Source: Micrasema longulum
Lineage: Eukaryota; Arthropoda; Insecta; Trichoptera; Brachycentridae
Direction: 5' to 3'
Length of the DNA: 64,000 bases
NCBI GenBank assembly: GCA_022494885.1
Contig: JAGVSM010001417.1
Coordinates: 124,001-188,000, forward strand
The notes below the pieces were generated by a model. The model was not told where the DNA came from, did not search any database, and was given only the letters and a program-made list of their open reading frames with translations. This document shows, one piece after another, positions 20,632 to 31,844 of the stretch. Positions within the stretch are counted from its first letter, which is position 1. The number at the start of each line of letters is the position of its first letter. The position numbers and the translations under genes were made by a program.

Positions 20632-21165
20632 GTGGCATTCGTGGAGTAGTGGTAAAGACGCTTTTCTCTAACGGAAAGTTCCGGGTTTCATTCCCGGTAA
20701 GAGCGCAAAAAATAAATTTTATTATTTTTAAGCCTATGATGTTTCAGAAGAAACTTAAAACCCACTTTTTCTCTAAATCATTTGAATAAATTCATAGCAT
20801 GTGGTGATAAAGTACATTATTTTTCTTAAATTTAAAAGATAACATTAAATTTAAATATCTTTATATTATAATCACTTTGTAAAGCGCCCTTGAGGTATTA
20901 AATTACGAAAATGGCTGTATATAAGTTATCCATAATAATAATAATAGGAGTTTTGTAATGTAGTTCTTCACTTTAATTTCGCCTCCTGGTCCGTGGTGTG
21001 GCAAATAATAGTAAAATAATATGTAAAATGAAAATAAATAAAATGAAATAAAACAAGATTAAGTTAACCAAAATAAAATAAAATAAAATGAATAAACACA
21101 AAAAAATAGTAATAAGTAAAGAAAAATTAAAAAAAGAAAACAGTTTCCACACAAACCCGGACAAT
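20632..21165 (+). repeat. tRNA-Val-like SINE (SINE-V) split by an L2-like 3' end
   Basis: 20,632-20,715 holds the tRNA-like head (A box GGAGTAGTGGTAAAGACG, B box GGGTTTCATTCCC). 20,950-21,165 holds the SINE 3' end (TTTCGCCTCCTGGTCC, GTGGTGTGGCAAA) with an (AAATAAAATGA)-type tail. The middle is replaced by an inserted LINE tail. Confidence 0.6.
20735..20945 (+). repeat. L2-like LINE 3' end inserted in SINE-V
   Basis: CAGAAGAAACTTAAAACCCA and TTTTCTCTAAATCATTTGAA match the end of the L2-like ORF at 56.95 kb. The terminal AAGCGCCCTTGAGGTATT, then ATGGCTGTATATAAGTTA and an (ATA)n tail form the GCGC stem-type 3' end known for L2-group elements. Confidence 0.65.
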
Positions 21166-21544
21166 AGACTAAATAAAGATGATCCGTGATCTATGATCTA
21201 CGGATCCCGTTAGAAGTGAGACCTCAGTTTGCTTTTGACGTTTATAGTAAGCTGTATTGTGAAGATATTGCATACTTTGGACCCTCATTTCTAATACTGA
21301 GAATGCATGGAGTATGGGTCATAGTGAACAATGTTAGAGGTCTGCAGTAAAGATGCAGGTAGGAAGACATTTTCTTTTTTACTTTATTTCGTCGGTTTTC
21401 TGGATCAGGTCGGAAATCGCAAATTGTCGAAAAATGAGATGACTTTATAACTGGTAACTGGTATCTAGTGTTTTTTTTTTAAAAAAAGGTAAATAAAACT
21501 ATTTGGTATTTCAAACACACAAAAAAAGAATACCTTATAATCTT
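21166..21544. other. Nothing recognised
   Basis: No repeat or frame supported. Confidence 0.35.
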
Positions 21545-21640
21545 CAACTTGCTGATTTATTTGAATTGTTGATTTGTGATGAGCTTATAACGTTAAAAGT
21601 GCAATATCTCACAACAATGTGTTGGTAACCAATTTACTTT
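21545..21640 (+). repeat. R1 terminal inverted-repeat remnant
   Basis: CTGATTTATTTGAATTGTTG, then GATGAGCTTATAACGTTAA and GTGCAATATCTCACAACAATG match the R1 terminus at 22,990 and 34,905. Confidence 0.55.
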
Positions 21641-22204
21641 ATTATTTTATTTTATTTTTTGTTTATTAATATATTTCATAAATGGAACATGTTTTTTTTT
21701 ATTGTATGTAAATCTAACATTCCGAAAAAGAGACTAACTCTTGTGCTTGGAGAGTGACCTACACTGTTATAGTTGCTTATTTATTAGAATTTATATAATT
21801 TTAAATAAATGAGTACATGAGAAAAAAAACTTATAGGAAATATAAAGAAAAACAGAAAAAAATAATTCATTCATTCTAATAACATTGAATGCAGTTTTTA
21901 CACATGTTCAAAAAATTCTTTCGATTTACTTTGAATTTATTTATTGGGATATTAGTTTTTAGTTCATTAAGAATAGTTTATTTAGTTATTTACAAATGTT
22001 TTTTGCATGTAAATATAGATGTTTAAATTTTTTATTTTGTATTTTATTAGATTTTTTCCATGTTTTTTTCTTTTTACTGCATATTTTACCATGTTTTTTG
22101 TACTATCAGAAAAATAAATCCTCTAATTTTTACTCCACTTAAGAAAAAAAAAATTGTATCCAATTTTCGGTAGCACTAAACTTCTTAATTTTATACTTTA
22201 CTCT
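21641..22204. other. AT-rich stretch, nothing recognised
   Basis: Low-complexity AT-rich DNA. Confidence 0.35.
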
Positions 22205-22445
22205 TAAACATAAGTGTCAGTACCACAACTCCTTTGTTGAAATCAAGTTTTGCCTTCTGCTGCAAATATCTTTCTCAGTTTTAAAAACCCTAGAAAACAC
22301 ACCTTTTAGATACATTATTTCTTTTACCCAATTTATCCTAAATCTCCGTTCACAATAACCTCACATTTTTGTCCTTTTCATAAACCACAACTTTCGATTT
22401 ACCTACATTCATTAGCAAATAACTCAACCTGCATGCATGATAGAC
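22205..22445 (-). pseudogene. Decayed fragment of LINE family A, post-RT region
   Basis: TTTTGTCCTTTTCATAAACCA, CTTTCGATTTACCTACATTC and ATTAGCAAAT align with 63,390-63,450, where the plus strand has CACTTTCGATTTATCAACAT. On minus this encodes the VDKSKVMVFER stretch. It is strongly diverged. Confidence 0.5.
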
Positions 22446-22534
22446 CATTTTTTTACAAAGAATTGTACGTTTTTTTTGCAAGCAAGAAAAATAAATTTTT
22501 TTTATTTACGTATCAATAACACTTAAACTAATCC

Positions 22535-22578
22535 AAAATAACACAAGGACACATTTTGATGTGTCCTTGTGTTATTTT
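22535..22578. repeat. Perfect 19-bp inverted repeat (hairpin)
   Basis: Arms AAAATAACACAAGGACACA (22,535-22,553) and the exact complement (22,560-22,578) around a six-base loop TTTTGA. There are no mismatches, which is unusual against the diverged surroundings. It has no other copy in the window. Confidence 0.85.
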
Positions 22579-22984
22579 GTGGACGATGGACGTCTTTGGA
22601 TGATGACATTTTGCTGACAAGAGTAACTGACGTACACAATCACAATACGAGAAGATCACAACACTACGACTCACAAAGAGCCAAAACAAGAACAGGCTAA
22701 TCCCGACGTATGAACGATGGACTAAAAATGTACAATATTATAACTTAGCTAATAATATCAAATTAGCGACTACAAAAAGATTAATAAAAAAATAGCCAAT
22801 CTAAAAAAAAAACTTACTTATGTACAATTACAGATCGTAATGTTCATAAAATAATAAATAAAAATACATAAAAAAATAACAATGTGTGTACCATTAGTCA
22901 TTTTGCATTATTTATAATATTTATGTGACAATTATTTACGTTACCAATATTACGAGAAAACCTCTTATTTGACATATTGCAACA
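22579..22984. other. Nothing recognised
   Basis: Mixed AT-rich sequence with a short less AT-rich piece next to the hairpin (22,580-22,700). Confidence 0.35.
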
Positions 22985-23730
22985 AAGATAATATTTTATA
23001 ATATTTAGCATGCAGTTTCATTTGAGTTGTTGACTTGGGATGAGCTTTTAACATCAACATATTATAACAGAGATGAAAAACATTTAAGAGAAGGTAATAT
23101 AGAAGTCTAGGCATATACAGGGCTTATGACCTGTCAATGGCTGGTTCAAGTGGCCACTTAACACACTGTGTAACATTTACCATTCTGCTCATATTTGAAT
23201 CTATATTTCTTCAATTCTTTCATCTGTTGATGTTTGTGAAGTTAAAGAGCTGAAGCCTTTATTTATGCGGGTGAGATTCATCTAATTGAATTATTTCACC
23301 TAGATACTAGGCAACGCCTAAAAATGTTATTTTTTCAATTTCTATACTTCTTTATGGACCAGGTGTTTGAGTTTGTCCAAATTTTCGTAGACAAGGACTG
23401 GATTCAACTTCCTGGGGAGCTGGGAAACAAGCCATTGACAGGTCATAAGCCCTGTAGATGCCTATACTTCTATATTACCTTCTCTTAAATATTTTTCATC
23501 TCTGTTGTAATATATTAATATGAACAGCTCCTCAGGGAGTTGAATCTAGTCCTTATCTACAAAAATTTGGACAAACTCAAAATATTTTCTTTAATTTGAC
23601 GTTATGAAATATCAACAATGTTTTGAATATGCTTGCAGACTTGCTGTATTTTCTCCTTAGGGGGTTGTTTATATTTAAATTTGTTGCAACTGAGAGGGAA
23701 AACATTTTTGAGAAGAAAATATGGAAGTCT
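22985..23730 (+). repeat. Cluster of R1 foldback arms
   Basis: The R1 terminus (GCATGCAGTTTCATTTGAG, GGGATGAGCTTTTAAC) starts a plus-oriented arm to 23,355 with its centre (ATGGACCAGG). A minus-oriented arm (23,425-23,590) and another partial plus arm (23,600-23,730) follow. Open frames here are chance readings through the repeat. Confidence 0.8.
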
Positions 23731-24029
23731 ATGCATTTACTACGTTCTTCTTCCTTTCCGAGGCGGGGTCTGGAGCGTGCGGCCGCGGTATCAATTTGCA
23801 ACTAACACTATATTCCTTCACTGTCATACTGGGAAATTGGAAAAGGGTGATTGTACTGACCATGTGTATTTAATTGATCACAAATTGACAATACTGCAGT
23901 GAGGGGTACAATGAAAGCTTTTAAAGTTTCATTGTTTTGTTATTTTCGCGGTTTGATTGTCAAGAAATAATAAAGTATCGCTTAATTAGTTTTTTAAAAA
24001 TTGATAGTGATATGCGAAACTAAAGAAAG

Positions 24030-24455
24030 AGGTAAGTTTTTATGAACAGTTTCAGGAAAGGGGAGGATGCTTTTATTGTACGCATTTACTGGGCTTATGA
24101 ACTAAAATTGGCAGGTTTAAGTAGCTACTTTACACATTGAGTAAAATTCACCATTTTGCCTATGTTTGAACATCAACATTTCTAAACTCTTCCATCTATT
24201 GACTTTTGTAAAGTAAAAGAGCTGAAACCTTTATCACATGGGTGAGGCTGAACTTGTTAAAGGTTTCAGTTCTTTTACTTCACAAAAGTCAACAAATGGA
24301 AGAGTTGAGAAAATGTGGATGTTTAAACATAGGCAAAAAAGTGAATGTTACACAGTGTTTAAAGTGACCACTAAAACCAACCGAGACAGGTCATAAGACT
24401 TTCATATTCCCTTCTCAAAAATGGTTTCCCTCTCAGTTGCAACAAATTTAAACAG
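24030..24455. repeat. Complete palindromic R1 copy
   Basis: The two arms (24,040-24,240 plus; 24,255-24,450 minus) are reverse complements around a short centre near 24,245 (CACATGGGTGAGG). This shows the basic R1 unit is a foldback element of roughly 420 bp. Confidence 0.8.
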
Positions 24456-25359
24456 CGCTCATTTAATATTAAAATCTGTAATAAGGGCATTAATAAATAC
24501 ATTATAATTACATTTATTTCACCAATAGTGCCTAATTTGGGTAGTGTCAGATGTTATATACGAGTACTACGTAACGTGTATTTAGAGGAATTAGGTTCGT
24601 AACAAAACATTTATTTCGTAATAAAATATTTTTGACATTCATGAATGGAAACAGCCTGATGCATCTTTTGACAATGGCCATCTTAAAATGGGAATAATAA
24701 TAATTGTCAGGTTTTAAGAATGTGATGGTATCGCGTATAAGCACATATTGGAAAAATTGTGCCCCCAACAAAGCCGGAGGCTAATCTTCTTGTCATTCGG
24801 AAAGTGGGACGTTTCGAGTGTCATATTATGTCCTTTGTCAGAGATCGCTGAAGAATTTATTGGAATAAGTTGCGAGGGCCTCCATACTTAGATTGTAATG
24901 TAATGTAAGAGAGGTGTATGTAGCAGTAACGAACTGTGATTTATTTCAAAGGTATAAAGACAATAAATGTTCAAAAATTTAGTTATTAAAAAAAAAACAA
25001 TTTAAATTGGTACTTTTTCTGTGGTTCTATGAATATCATTTCTCTGCTAAAGCTATTGACAACTAATGATTACTACCATTAATATTACCACATTACCGGT
25101 ACCGGTAAAGGCAGGTATGAAGGTCATAAAAACGTAAACAAGAATTTTTTTTTTTTAAGTATTACCAAAGGCATAAATTTACTTAAAAATATAGGAAAAT
25201 GTCACAAAAATGCATGTGATTTAAAATGCTTGTATTTCTTTTCAAAAACAAAAATTTCAAAATTTACTTAGACCACGTTCATGTTTAATTTATTACCATT
25301 AATTTTTATCAACAAATTTTAGTTCATTATTTAGTTTTTATTGAGATCTCAGATACCTA
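24456..25359. other. Nothing recognised
   Basis: No supported gene. The 74-codon minus frame at 24,547-24,771 lacks motifs. ACCGGTACCGGTAAAGG at 25,090 is a short tandem, not a ribozyme. Confidence 0.35.
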
Positions 25360-25580
25360 AGTTTAGTCTAAATTTGAAATGGCGTAATCTGCCGGTCTAA
25401 AAGTAATTATATTTTAGTTACATAAAAGTGTATTTTTTAATAAAAATACATATAAAAATTATGGTTTTTATTTAATTCGTTTGTTTTTTTTTATTATTGC
25501 TGCGCAATTAAAAAAAAACATTTGTTTTAAAATGGCAAAATCGTATGATTTCCTCATTTTGCGTGCGTTTTACCAAACGA
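25360..25580. repeat. Repeat shared with 45,600-45,830
   Basis: Both copies have TCTAAATTT..AAA, GGCGTAATCTGCC, TCTAAAAGTAAT, TAAAATGGC and TCGTATGATT in the same order and orientation. Class unknown. Confidence 0.55.
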
Positions 25581-26234
25581 CAGCCAGTATTTATCAAATC
25601 AACTCATACAACAATTATTTTTAACTTGCCGATGTACGATTATCTAGCAGTGGCAAACGGTGACTTTTTTTTGTGGGTAAGCTATATATTTTTTATGATT
25701 TGTACGTGTATGCACATACATACATATAAGTAATCAAGTATATACAGTACAGGCACACGGCTTCTTTTTCTATGATTTTGTGTAAAAACAATTTTATCTC
25801 TCCAGCTCCAACTTCCCTTCCTGACAACAGAAGTCGGAATACCTAGTTTTTTTTTAATAAAAATAATCATTACCAGTAATCCACAACAAACAAACAATAA
25901 TTGATAACTTGGCGAAATATGTAGGTATATTATCTATTATTTTACAGTACATGTATCATGTATGTAAAACTTTCAAAAAATAAAAGATGCTAAAAAATAA
26001 CTTTAATAAAATAGTTATATTCATAATTCCTTTTTGTGTAGCACTGATTGAAAACATCGTATATTTATTTTATAATTTACATTTTACACTGAAAATTTTT
26101 ACTAATTAAAAATAAACATAGTATTGTAAAAGGTCACTACCCATTATGTACACAAAAAATGTTTTTCTTTTACGTAATGGAAAACGTTAAAATATATTTA
26201 TTTATGAAAAACTTAAAATAAATAATCAGATTAG

Positions 26235-26335
26235 ATTTAGATTTATTTATTTATGCCAAAATACATAGTTTTAAATTGACATATTACATCAAATTACATA
26301 ACATAACTATAACATTCATTAGGCATATTCGCAAT
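26235..26335 (-). repeat. LINE 3' end, unclassified
   Basis: The TTTAGATTTATTTATTTATG start on plus and following UTR-like sequence indicate a minus-strand LINE 3' terminus with no coding part. Confidence 0.35.
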
Positions 26336-26434
26336 AATATTGCTACAAAAATGTCACGTGACCGTCAGCGTCGTGACCGCCAATCCAACTTCGTTTCCTT
26401 CTAAACTAAAAATTAATAATGCCAAAAATTGACA

Positions 26435-26940
26435 ACACCGAACACAGCGCCACTAGCAAGACGCGCAGACGAAAAAACTGGCGTCATATGTCAACAGAAT
26501 ACTATCAAACGAAAATGGTCCTTTAGAAATAATGTTTAAAATGCTACTCTCCAAATAGAGAAGCTTCAAATAATATCTGTAATCTGCGAGTAAACTCAGC
26601 AAGGAAAATATACCTACTGGCTTTTTGGATGCTAAAATACAGAATACATGTTGTATTAAGAAATAAGCTGCAGTAATCAGCCAGTCGGTGCGCTTTTGGA
26701 TATTTATATTTATTTGTTGAGAAAGATACACACAGTGACGTTAATTTATAATAAATAAAGATTATTTCGTTTATTCTTAGATTAGAACTTAAATTATAAT
26801 TAGAACTACGATAAAAAAAAATTATCGATAGTTAAATATAGTGGTAAGCTGCGTGTAATCGATTATATGGACGATTCGCCCCTGGTTTGTAGCTATATTC
26901 GACACTATTTTAATACAACACTCGCGCAAAAGTTTATAAA
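26435..26940 (+). repeat. Body of the family c hammerhead element, ribozyme decayed
   Basis: From 26,508 the sequence reads GAAAATGGTC then TTTAGAAATAATG, corresponding to GAAACCGGTC then GTAGAAATAACG of the 51.45-kb unit. About 420 bp of body follow in parallel: ATGCTACTCTCCAAATAGAG, GTAATCTGCGAGT, AAATAAGCT, then GTAAGCTGCGTGTAATCGAT. The 5' half of the ribozyme is not recognisable. The partner copy is on the opposite strand at 51,010-51,460. Confidence 0.65.
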
Positions 26941-27124
26941 AAAATACCACAGTGACATTCAGTGGATACATTTCCATTATTCATTTAATATTTAAAAGTA
27001 TAAGAAAGACGTATTTTGTCGGACCTATAGCTTTAATCAATATCTTCCAGTCATAAAAAAAATTGGACCAGTCAAAAGAAGAATTGTTTGAAATTTGTAC
27101 TTAAAATCGAACATTTTTTTTCAA

Positions 27125-27305
27125 TTAATCAAAATCAGAATTTTACTCCCTAAGGAGCTGTTAATATTAACATATTACAACAGACATGAATAACATTTTA
27201 CAAAAAGGAATATAAAAATCTAGGCATCCACAGGGCTTATGACCTGCTATTGGCTGGTTTAAGTGACCACTTTACACACTGTGTAACATTCACCATTCTG
27301 CCTAT
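27125..27305 (+). repeat. R1 foldback arm
   Basis: CTCCCTAAGGAGCTGTTAAT, CAGGGCTTATGACCTG, GGCTGGTTTAAGTGACCAC and ACATTCACCATTCTGCC. It abuts a LINE fragment at 27,303. Confidence 0.75.
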
Positions 27306-27975
27306 GGATCAAAGTATGGACATGCAAAAACAGGGGTGAAAGTAGGCTTAATGCTATCAAAATACAATCTCTCAGGCGAGTGTATAGTAGAACATTTTTT
27401 TTTCTTTGGAAAAACAATAGAAGATGTATAAACAATCCATGTTGTAATATAATGTATTAGTCCGATTAAAGTTTTTCACGACAATGCTTTTTGTAGACAT
27501 ACCAATGAACAGATTAAAAATATGTACGAGTATATAAAAATATTTTTAAAATATCATACGAGTGAGTTAAATGAAATAATAATGATTTTTTTACCAAAAC
27601 GTTAGGAGGGATGGAAAGGATAAGAAAATATTAGGATAAAAGAAAAGGATACAATAGAAAAAATCGACAAAATAAAGAATTTAACTCTGCATTGGTTAAG
27701 ACATGTAGAGCAAATGGACAGTGAAAGAACAGCTGAAAATATTTACTATGCAAATGTTGATGAATGCAGAAATAGAGGAAAACCGAGAAAGACATGGCAT
27801 GACCAAGTCCAACAAATACTTGAAAATGGACATGTTAAAAGCCGGAATAATCGGCGCGCGTGTACAGGAAGTGAGATATGTATGCAAAGATAGAATGATG
27901 TGGCGTTTTATCCTCCCTGCCTACCCTTACGGGGAAACGGCATGACGGTCTGTTTGTTTGTTTAAATTTTTTATT
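27303..27975 (+). pseudogene. LINE family A ORF2 C-terminus, multiply broken
   Basis: 27,303-27,400 is a decayed match to the LMYGSETWN...AVEMRSLRR region. 27,640-27,945 resumes with IDKIK..TLHWLRHVEQMDSERTAENI, then NRGKPRKTWHDQVQQILENG, and ends YPYGETA with a (GTTT)n tail. The middle (27,400-27,640) is unrelated or lost. Several frameshifts separate the pieces. Confidence 0.7.
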
Positions 27976-28019
27976 AGAAACACGAAAAGTTGCATTTTTA
28001 TATCATGTAAATGGGGGGT

Positions 28020-29110
28020 GAGATTTCTTACCATTCTTGCGCTGTGTAGCTGCAAGACGTGTTGGGGCATTTATTGTACAGAGTTCTTGAGGTAATATTT
28101 AAAAAAATGGATTTATTGAAATAATACCATTTCCAGATTTTTCAAATAATAAAACATCATATTTCACGCACACACAGAGCTGTATTCTCCATCAGCCTGG
28201 ACACAGATAAATTAAAATGATGTAAATCTAGACGGAAGAGAGACTTCTAGAAATAAAAACCTTTTTAAATAAATTACCCATTTGGGCGGAGTAGGTAGCC
28301 GGTCTTTGAAAGGACATGCAAAAAAAATGCTTTGACTGCACCTAAACTTTTCTTTTGTTATGTCCGACAAATGTTTTGTCAATAATGTCATTCTATCTAT
28401 TATGTCACTGTTGTACACAATGCATAATAGTGACACTTGAATCAGTAAAAGATTAACGAAATAACGTTAATGGCAATCTTATTTTATCTCATACAATGCA
28501 GATCCCCATTTTACGACTTCTGTTTTTTGTTATGAGTTTTGTTTCAAAGTGACACTTTAACTTGTATAATAGATAGAAACTTTACAGAGAACGAAAAGTT
28601 ATCAGGGTATTAGTGCAGAGAGATGAAGCACTTATTACAGAAAGTAAAAGCCTAGCTTACGGAGCTTATTATATATGAATAAGGTCATTAAATCTAACCC
28701 CCTATTTGCTCTGTAGCTGCTAGACATGTAATGATCTAGCTCGCATCTGTAATTTTTTGGTTCACATTTCATGTAAATATAGTCTTCATTTTTAAGTTAT
28801 TTCCACACGCTCTTTAATTACGTTATTTAATAATATATAAACATGCATTTTTTAAATTTCTAACATTAAAATAGTGTACATTAAAACATATTCTAATTAA
28901 TTTATTTAGGCGAATTTGTATAGCGCCATTTTTGTGAAAAACATCTCAAAGGCGTTGTACAATAAGCATTCCATCACGCCACGCACAGAGCCCATAGGCA
29001 ATTGGAATTCTAGTTCCCCATGTCCAACAAGGTAAAATTGTAATAATTACATTGGAGCTAGATTACAACACGTCTTGCAGCTACATAGCGCACGGACGTT
29101 TAGAATTATG
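28020..29110. repeat. Scattered L2-like 3' end pieces and GCAAGACGTG repeats
   Basis: 28,025-28,130 (plus) and 28,915-29,110 (minus) carry the GCGC-type L2 3' end (TAGCGCCATTTTTGTGAAAA, AAGGCGTTGTACAATAAGC) with the CGTCTTGCAGCTAC phrase. A short piece lies at 28,715-28,750. Between them, 28,135-28,700 holds nothing recognised. Confidence 0.45.
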
Positions 29111-29418
29111 GCCCCCATTTTAAATTTATAAAAAATCGTTTACAAATAAAATCTCAATTTCATGTCCCTCATATGTGCTCTATAACGTAAAGTTGAATGT
29201 TTTTTTTCTTCATGAACAGTTTTCCCTATTTCAGAATATTTTTTTTCAAGTTCTTATTGATTTTGAAAATTTGTTTTCCAAAATATTTTTTTTCTAATTA
29301 TTTTACTTATGCACAAATACCATGGTATTGTTTAATATTATTTGCCTATATATAATATTGGTATTTGTAATTAATTTAACATCATATTTTTAATATTTTC
29401 TGCAATAACTTTGTGTAT

Positions 29419-29625
29419 CATTTTAAATTAAATTTGGAGAAATAAAACATCATCTTTATCGACACCCACTAATTTGTTCACTGTTTCTTTTATGTACGTT
29501 TAGTTATAAAAATACCCTGAAGAAGGTAACAGTTGGTTACCGAAACTAGTTGGTAAAAATAAAGTGAGTGTATCAAAAAACAAAGTACAAGTTTTATTTC
29601 TCCAAATTTAATTTATCAACTTTAC
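29419..29625 (+). mobile_element. 207-bp hammerhead retroelement (family d) with 10-bp target duplication
   Basis: Direct repeats CTTTGTGTAT flank it (29,409-29,418 and 29,626-29,635). The ends are inverted: AAATTTGGAGAAATAAAAC on the left and its exact complement on the right (29,591-29,609). A ribozyme motif lies at 29,513-29,555, followed by a tail with AAAACAAAG...GTTTTATT. It encodes no protein, so it must be mobilised in trans. The inverted 5' tail copy recalls the inverted ends of Penelope-like insertions. Confidence 0.75.
29513..29555 (+). ncRNA. Intact-looking hammerhead ribozyme motif, family d
   Basis: Helix I UACC (29,513-29,516), core CUGAAGA (29,517-29,523), extra A, helix II GGUAAC/GUUACC with loop AGUUG (29,525-29,541), GAAA (29,542-29,545), palindrome ACUAGU (29,545-29,550), unpaired U29,551, then GGUA pairing with helix I. 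Every conserved core base is present and helix II is fully paired. Predicted cleavage is after U29,551. Sequence differs from families a and b while the pairing is kept, which is the strongest argument that this is a real RNA. Confidence 0.8.
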
Positions 29626-29639
29626 CTTTGTGTATTTTT

Positions 29640-30114
29640 AAACAAAAAAAATCTGCGTAGTGCTTTAAGCTTTGTTTTAAAACATTGTTAATTTGTTTAA
29701 ATATTCATGTTTTATTGAAAATATTAAACTGGTACATTTATAAAATATGTTGTATGCTATCGAAATGCTATCTCTTAGACAAATGTCTGCCAATTCTTTG
29801 GTCTGCCAACAAACATACTAGTCTTGATTTCTTTGAAAACAATTTATCTTCTTTCAAACAATCGATGAATCAAATTCAAATCTAAACACCCCTTTCCCGC
29901 TTCCACTCCCACCAAGTCTCTTAAATATGATTGTGTCTTTCTATTTTTCTTTATAATAATTTTCTTTGTATAAATATATAATTAAAAATGCCTATTGAGC
30001 GAGTATACAAATAAATAAATAAACAAATCAAAAATTGAAAAATAAAATAAATAAATGTGCGGTAAAACTATGTACAATCAGTGTACAAATGTGCGTTTGT
30101 GCATTATGTAAGAC
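29640..30114. other. AT-rich with a short LINE A remnant
   Basis: 29,755-29,790 (ATCGAAATGCTATCTCTTAG, then ACAAATGTCTG) matches the MRSLRRMC codons of LINE A. The rest is unrecognised. Confidence 0.4.
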
Positions 30115-30430
30115 TGAGATAAACGCTATCGACAAAATCAAAAGAGAGTTCTGCGCTGGTTTGGACATGTAGAACAAATGGATGGCAGAAGAACAGCCAC
30201 TTTACTTTACAAAAGTTAATGGATGCAGAAAATGTTGAAGACCGAGAAAAGCATGGCAAGACCAAATCTAACAGATACTTGAAAATTGGCATGTCAAAAG
30301 TCGGAAAAATGCCAGCATGTGCATGAGAAGATATATGAATATACAGAAGACGATGTCTGTATGCAAACACATAGTAATATGGCATTCTATCCTCTCTGTC
30401 CGCTACGGAGAAAGGCGTGATGTTTTTTTT
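30115..30430 (+). pseudogene. LINE family A ORF2 C-terminus, decayed
   Basis: Sequence for RVLRWFGHVEQMDGRRTA, then RPRKAWQDQI and ENWHVKSR, with several frameshifts, ending near ILSVRYGERRDV. Same family as 62.7 kb. Minus-strand frames here are shadows. Confidence 0.7.
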
Positions 30431-30603
30431 TGTTATAAAATATAAAAAAATAGTATTACATTTCATCATCATAATACCCTCACCTGCACTCGATGGTACA
30501 TAGAGCACTTCATTTGAACATTAAAAGTTATTTGGTTATTTATTAACAGGACCTTATTTTTTAAAGCTTTCTAAAAGTGGATTATTTTAATTTTATTGTA
30601 ATT

Positions 30604-30700
30604 ACCGCCCCGACGAAGAGACACGTACGTATCGAAACCGGTAGATATCGAAGAGGTGGTTTGTGGTTATGTACAAATATTTATTAATATATATGATTTA
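30604..30700 (+). ncRNA. Degenerate hammerhead motif, family b copy 2
   Basis: Core CCGACGA (U4 to C), extra A, helix II GAGACA...GUAUC with mismatches, GAAA, ACCGGU, A, GAUAU, then the family b tail (GTGGTTATGTACAAATATTT). Core and helix II damage argue against activity. Confidence 0.6.
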
Positions 30701-30742
30701 TTCAATGTGCTTCATTTACTGAATTTTATCAACATGAGGTTT

Positions 30743-31060
30743 TATTTATTTATTTATTTATTTCATTTTATTTGGGATTTTTACAGCTATTACATAAACA
30801 AAATAATTAGAAAAATCTTAACAATACTAAAGCCAATTACAAAAATCCACTGTAAATATAATGACACATAATATATAAGAAAGAAGTTTAGTAATTTTAT
30901 TTGTGTGACGTTTGTATTCATGTGTATGTGAATGTGTGTATGCGTGAATGAATGAGGGAGAGGATGCATGTGCGTGTGGGAATGAAAGAGGGAGAGGGTG
31001 CGTTTGTATGGGTGCGTAAGTATGAAAATAATATATTTGCTTAAAACTTGTAAATTATAT
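30743..31060 (-). repeat. LINE 3' UTR, distant member of family C
   Basis: A (TTTA)n start, TTTCATTTTATTTGGGA and a following G-rich segment (GAGGGAGAGGATGC) occupy the same relative places as in 16,855-17,220 and 54,345-54,660. Confidence 0.5.
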
Positions 31061-31719
31061 TAAAAATGGTACAATAAAGAGCTTAGTAAAAAGTTAGAAA
31101 CCTTTTTGTTAAAATTCAAATGACGTAATGATATAAATTGTTTTTTTTTTAGATCTTCTATATAATTTAGAAACAACTCCTTTGACAAACTTGACGGGAG
31201 TTGAAATATATAAACTCTCAACAAAAGAGGTAGAGATTAGAAATGTGGGTCAACGTTTTTAATTCAGGATAATAGAGAAGCGAGTGCTTGCCAACAAACA
31301 AATGTATACGTACCTTGATTCATTGTCTTCAGATGTTAATATGGCAATTATTCAAATTGAGGTTTGGACAATGGCAAACCATGTCCAAGAAAAATAACTG
31401 ACTTTGGATCGTCAACATCATTAAACCGTACCTACCTTGATTTGAATGCGATGATACCATCATCAATACAATAGTATTATATCTTTGTATCTCCAGTCTG
31501 TCCTGTGCGGCCCTCTTTAGTTCCACATATATATGGCCTATAGCTCAAATATCCTCCTCTAAATACTTTTCACTTTACAAACCCGTCCAGTGTCTTTTTT
31601 CAATGAATTTTTCTCTAAATATTCAGATTTAAAAAATACTTTGGTGAAATAATACCATTCTATTTTCCGACTCACACATTTGATTATTATCTTCATTTCA
31701 GGGGCCATTTTCAAAATGT
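31061..31719. other. Nothing recognised
   Basis: No supported feature. Confidence 0.35.
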
Positions 31720-31805
31720 TGAAGCCACTTAAACCAGCCAATGACAGGTCATAACCCTTGTTCATTGTTCCCTTCTCTAAAATGTTTTCCATCCCTGTTG
31801 AAATT
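31720..31805 (-). repeat. R1 foldback fragment
   Basis: GCCACTTAAACCAGCCAATG, ACAGGTCATAACCC and TTCCCTTCTCTAAAATG. Confidence 0.65.
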
Positions 31806-31844
31806 GTTAAATTGAAAACAAATTACTAAAGGAAAATAACAATC

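Noticed and set aside
30104..30508. 134-codon minus-strand ORF
   Set aside because: Antisense to a decayed LINE A fragment. No independent motif.
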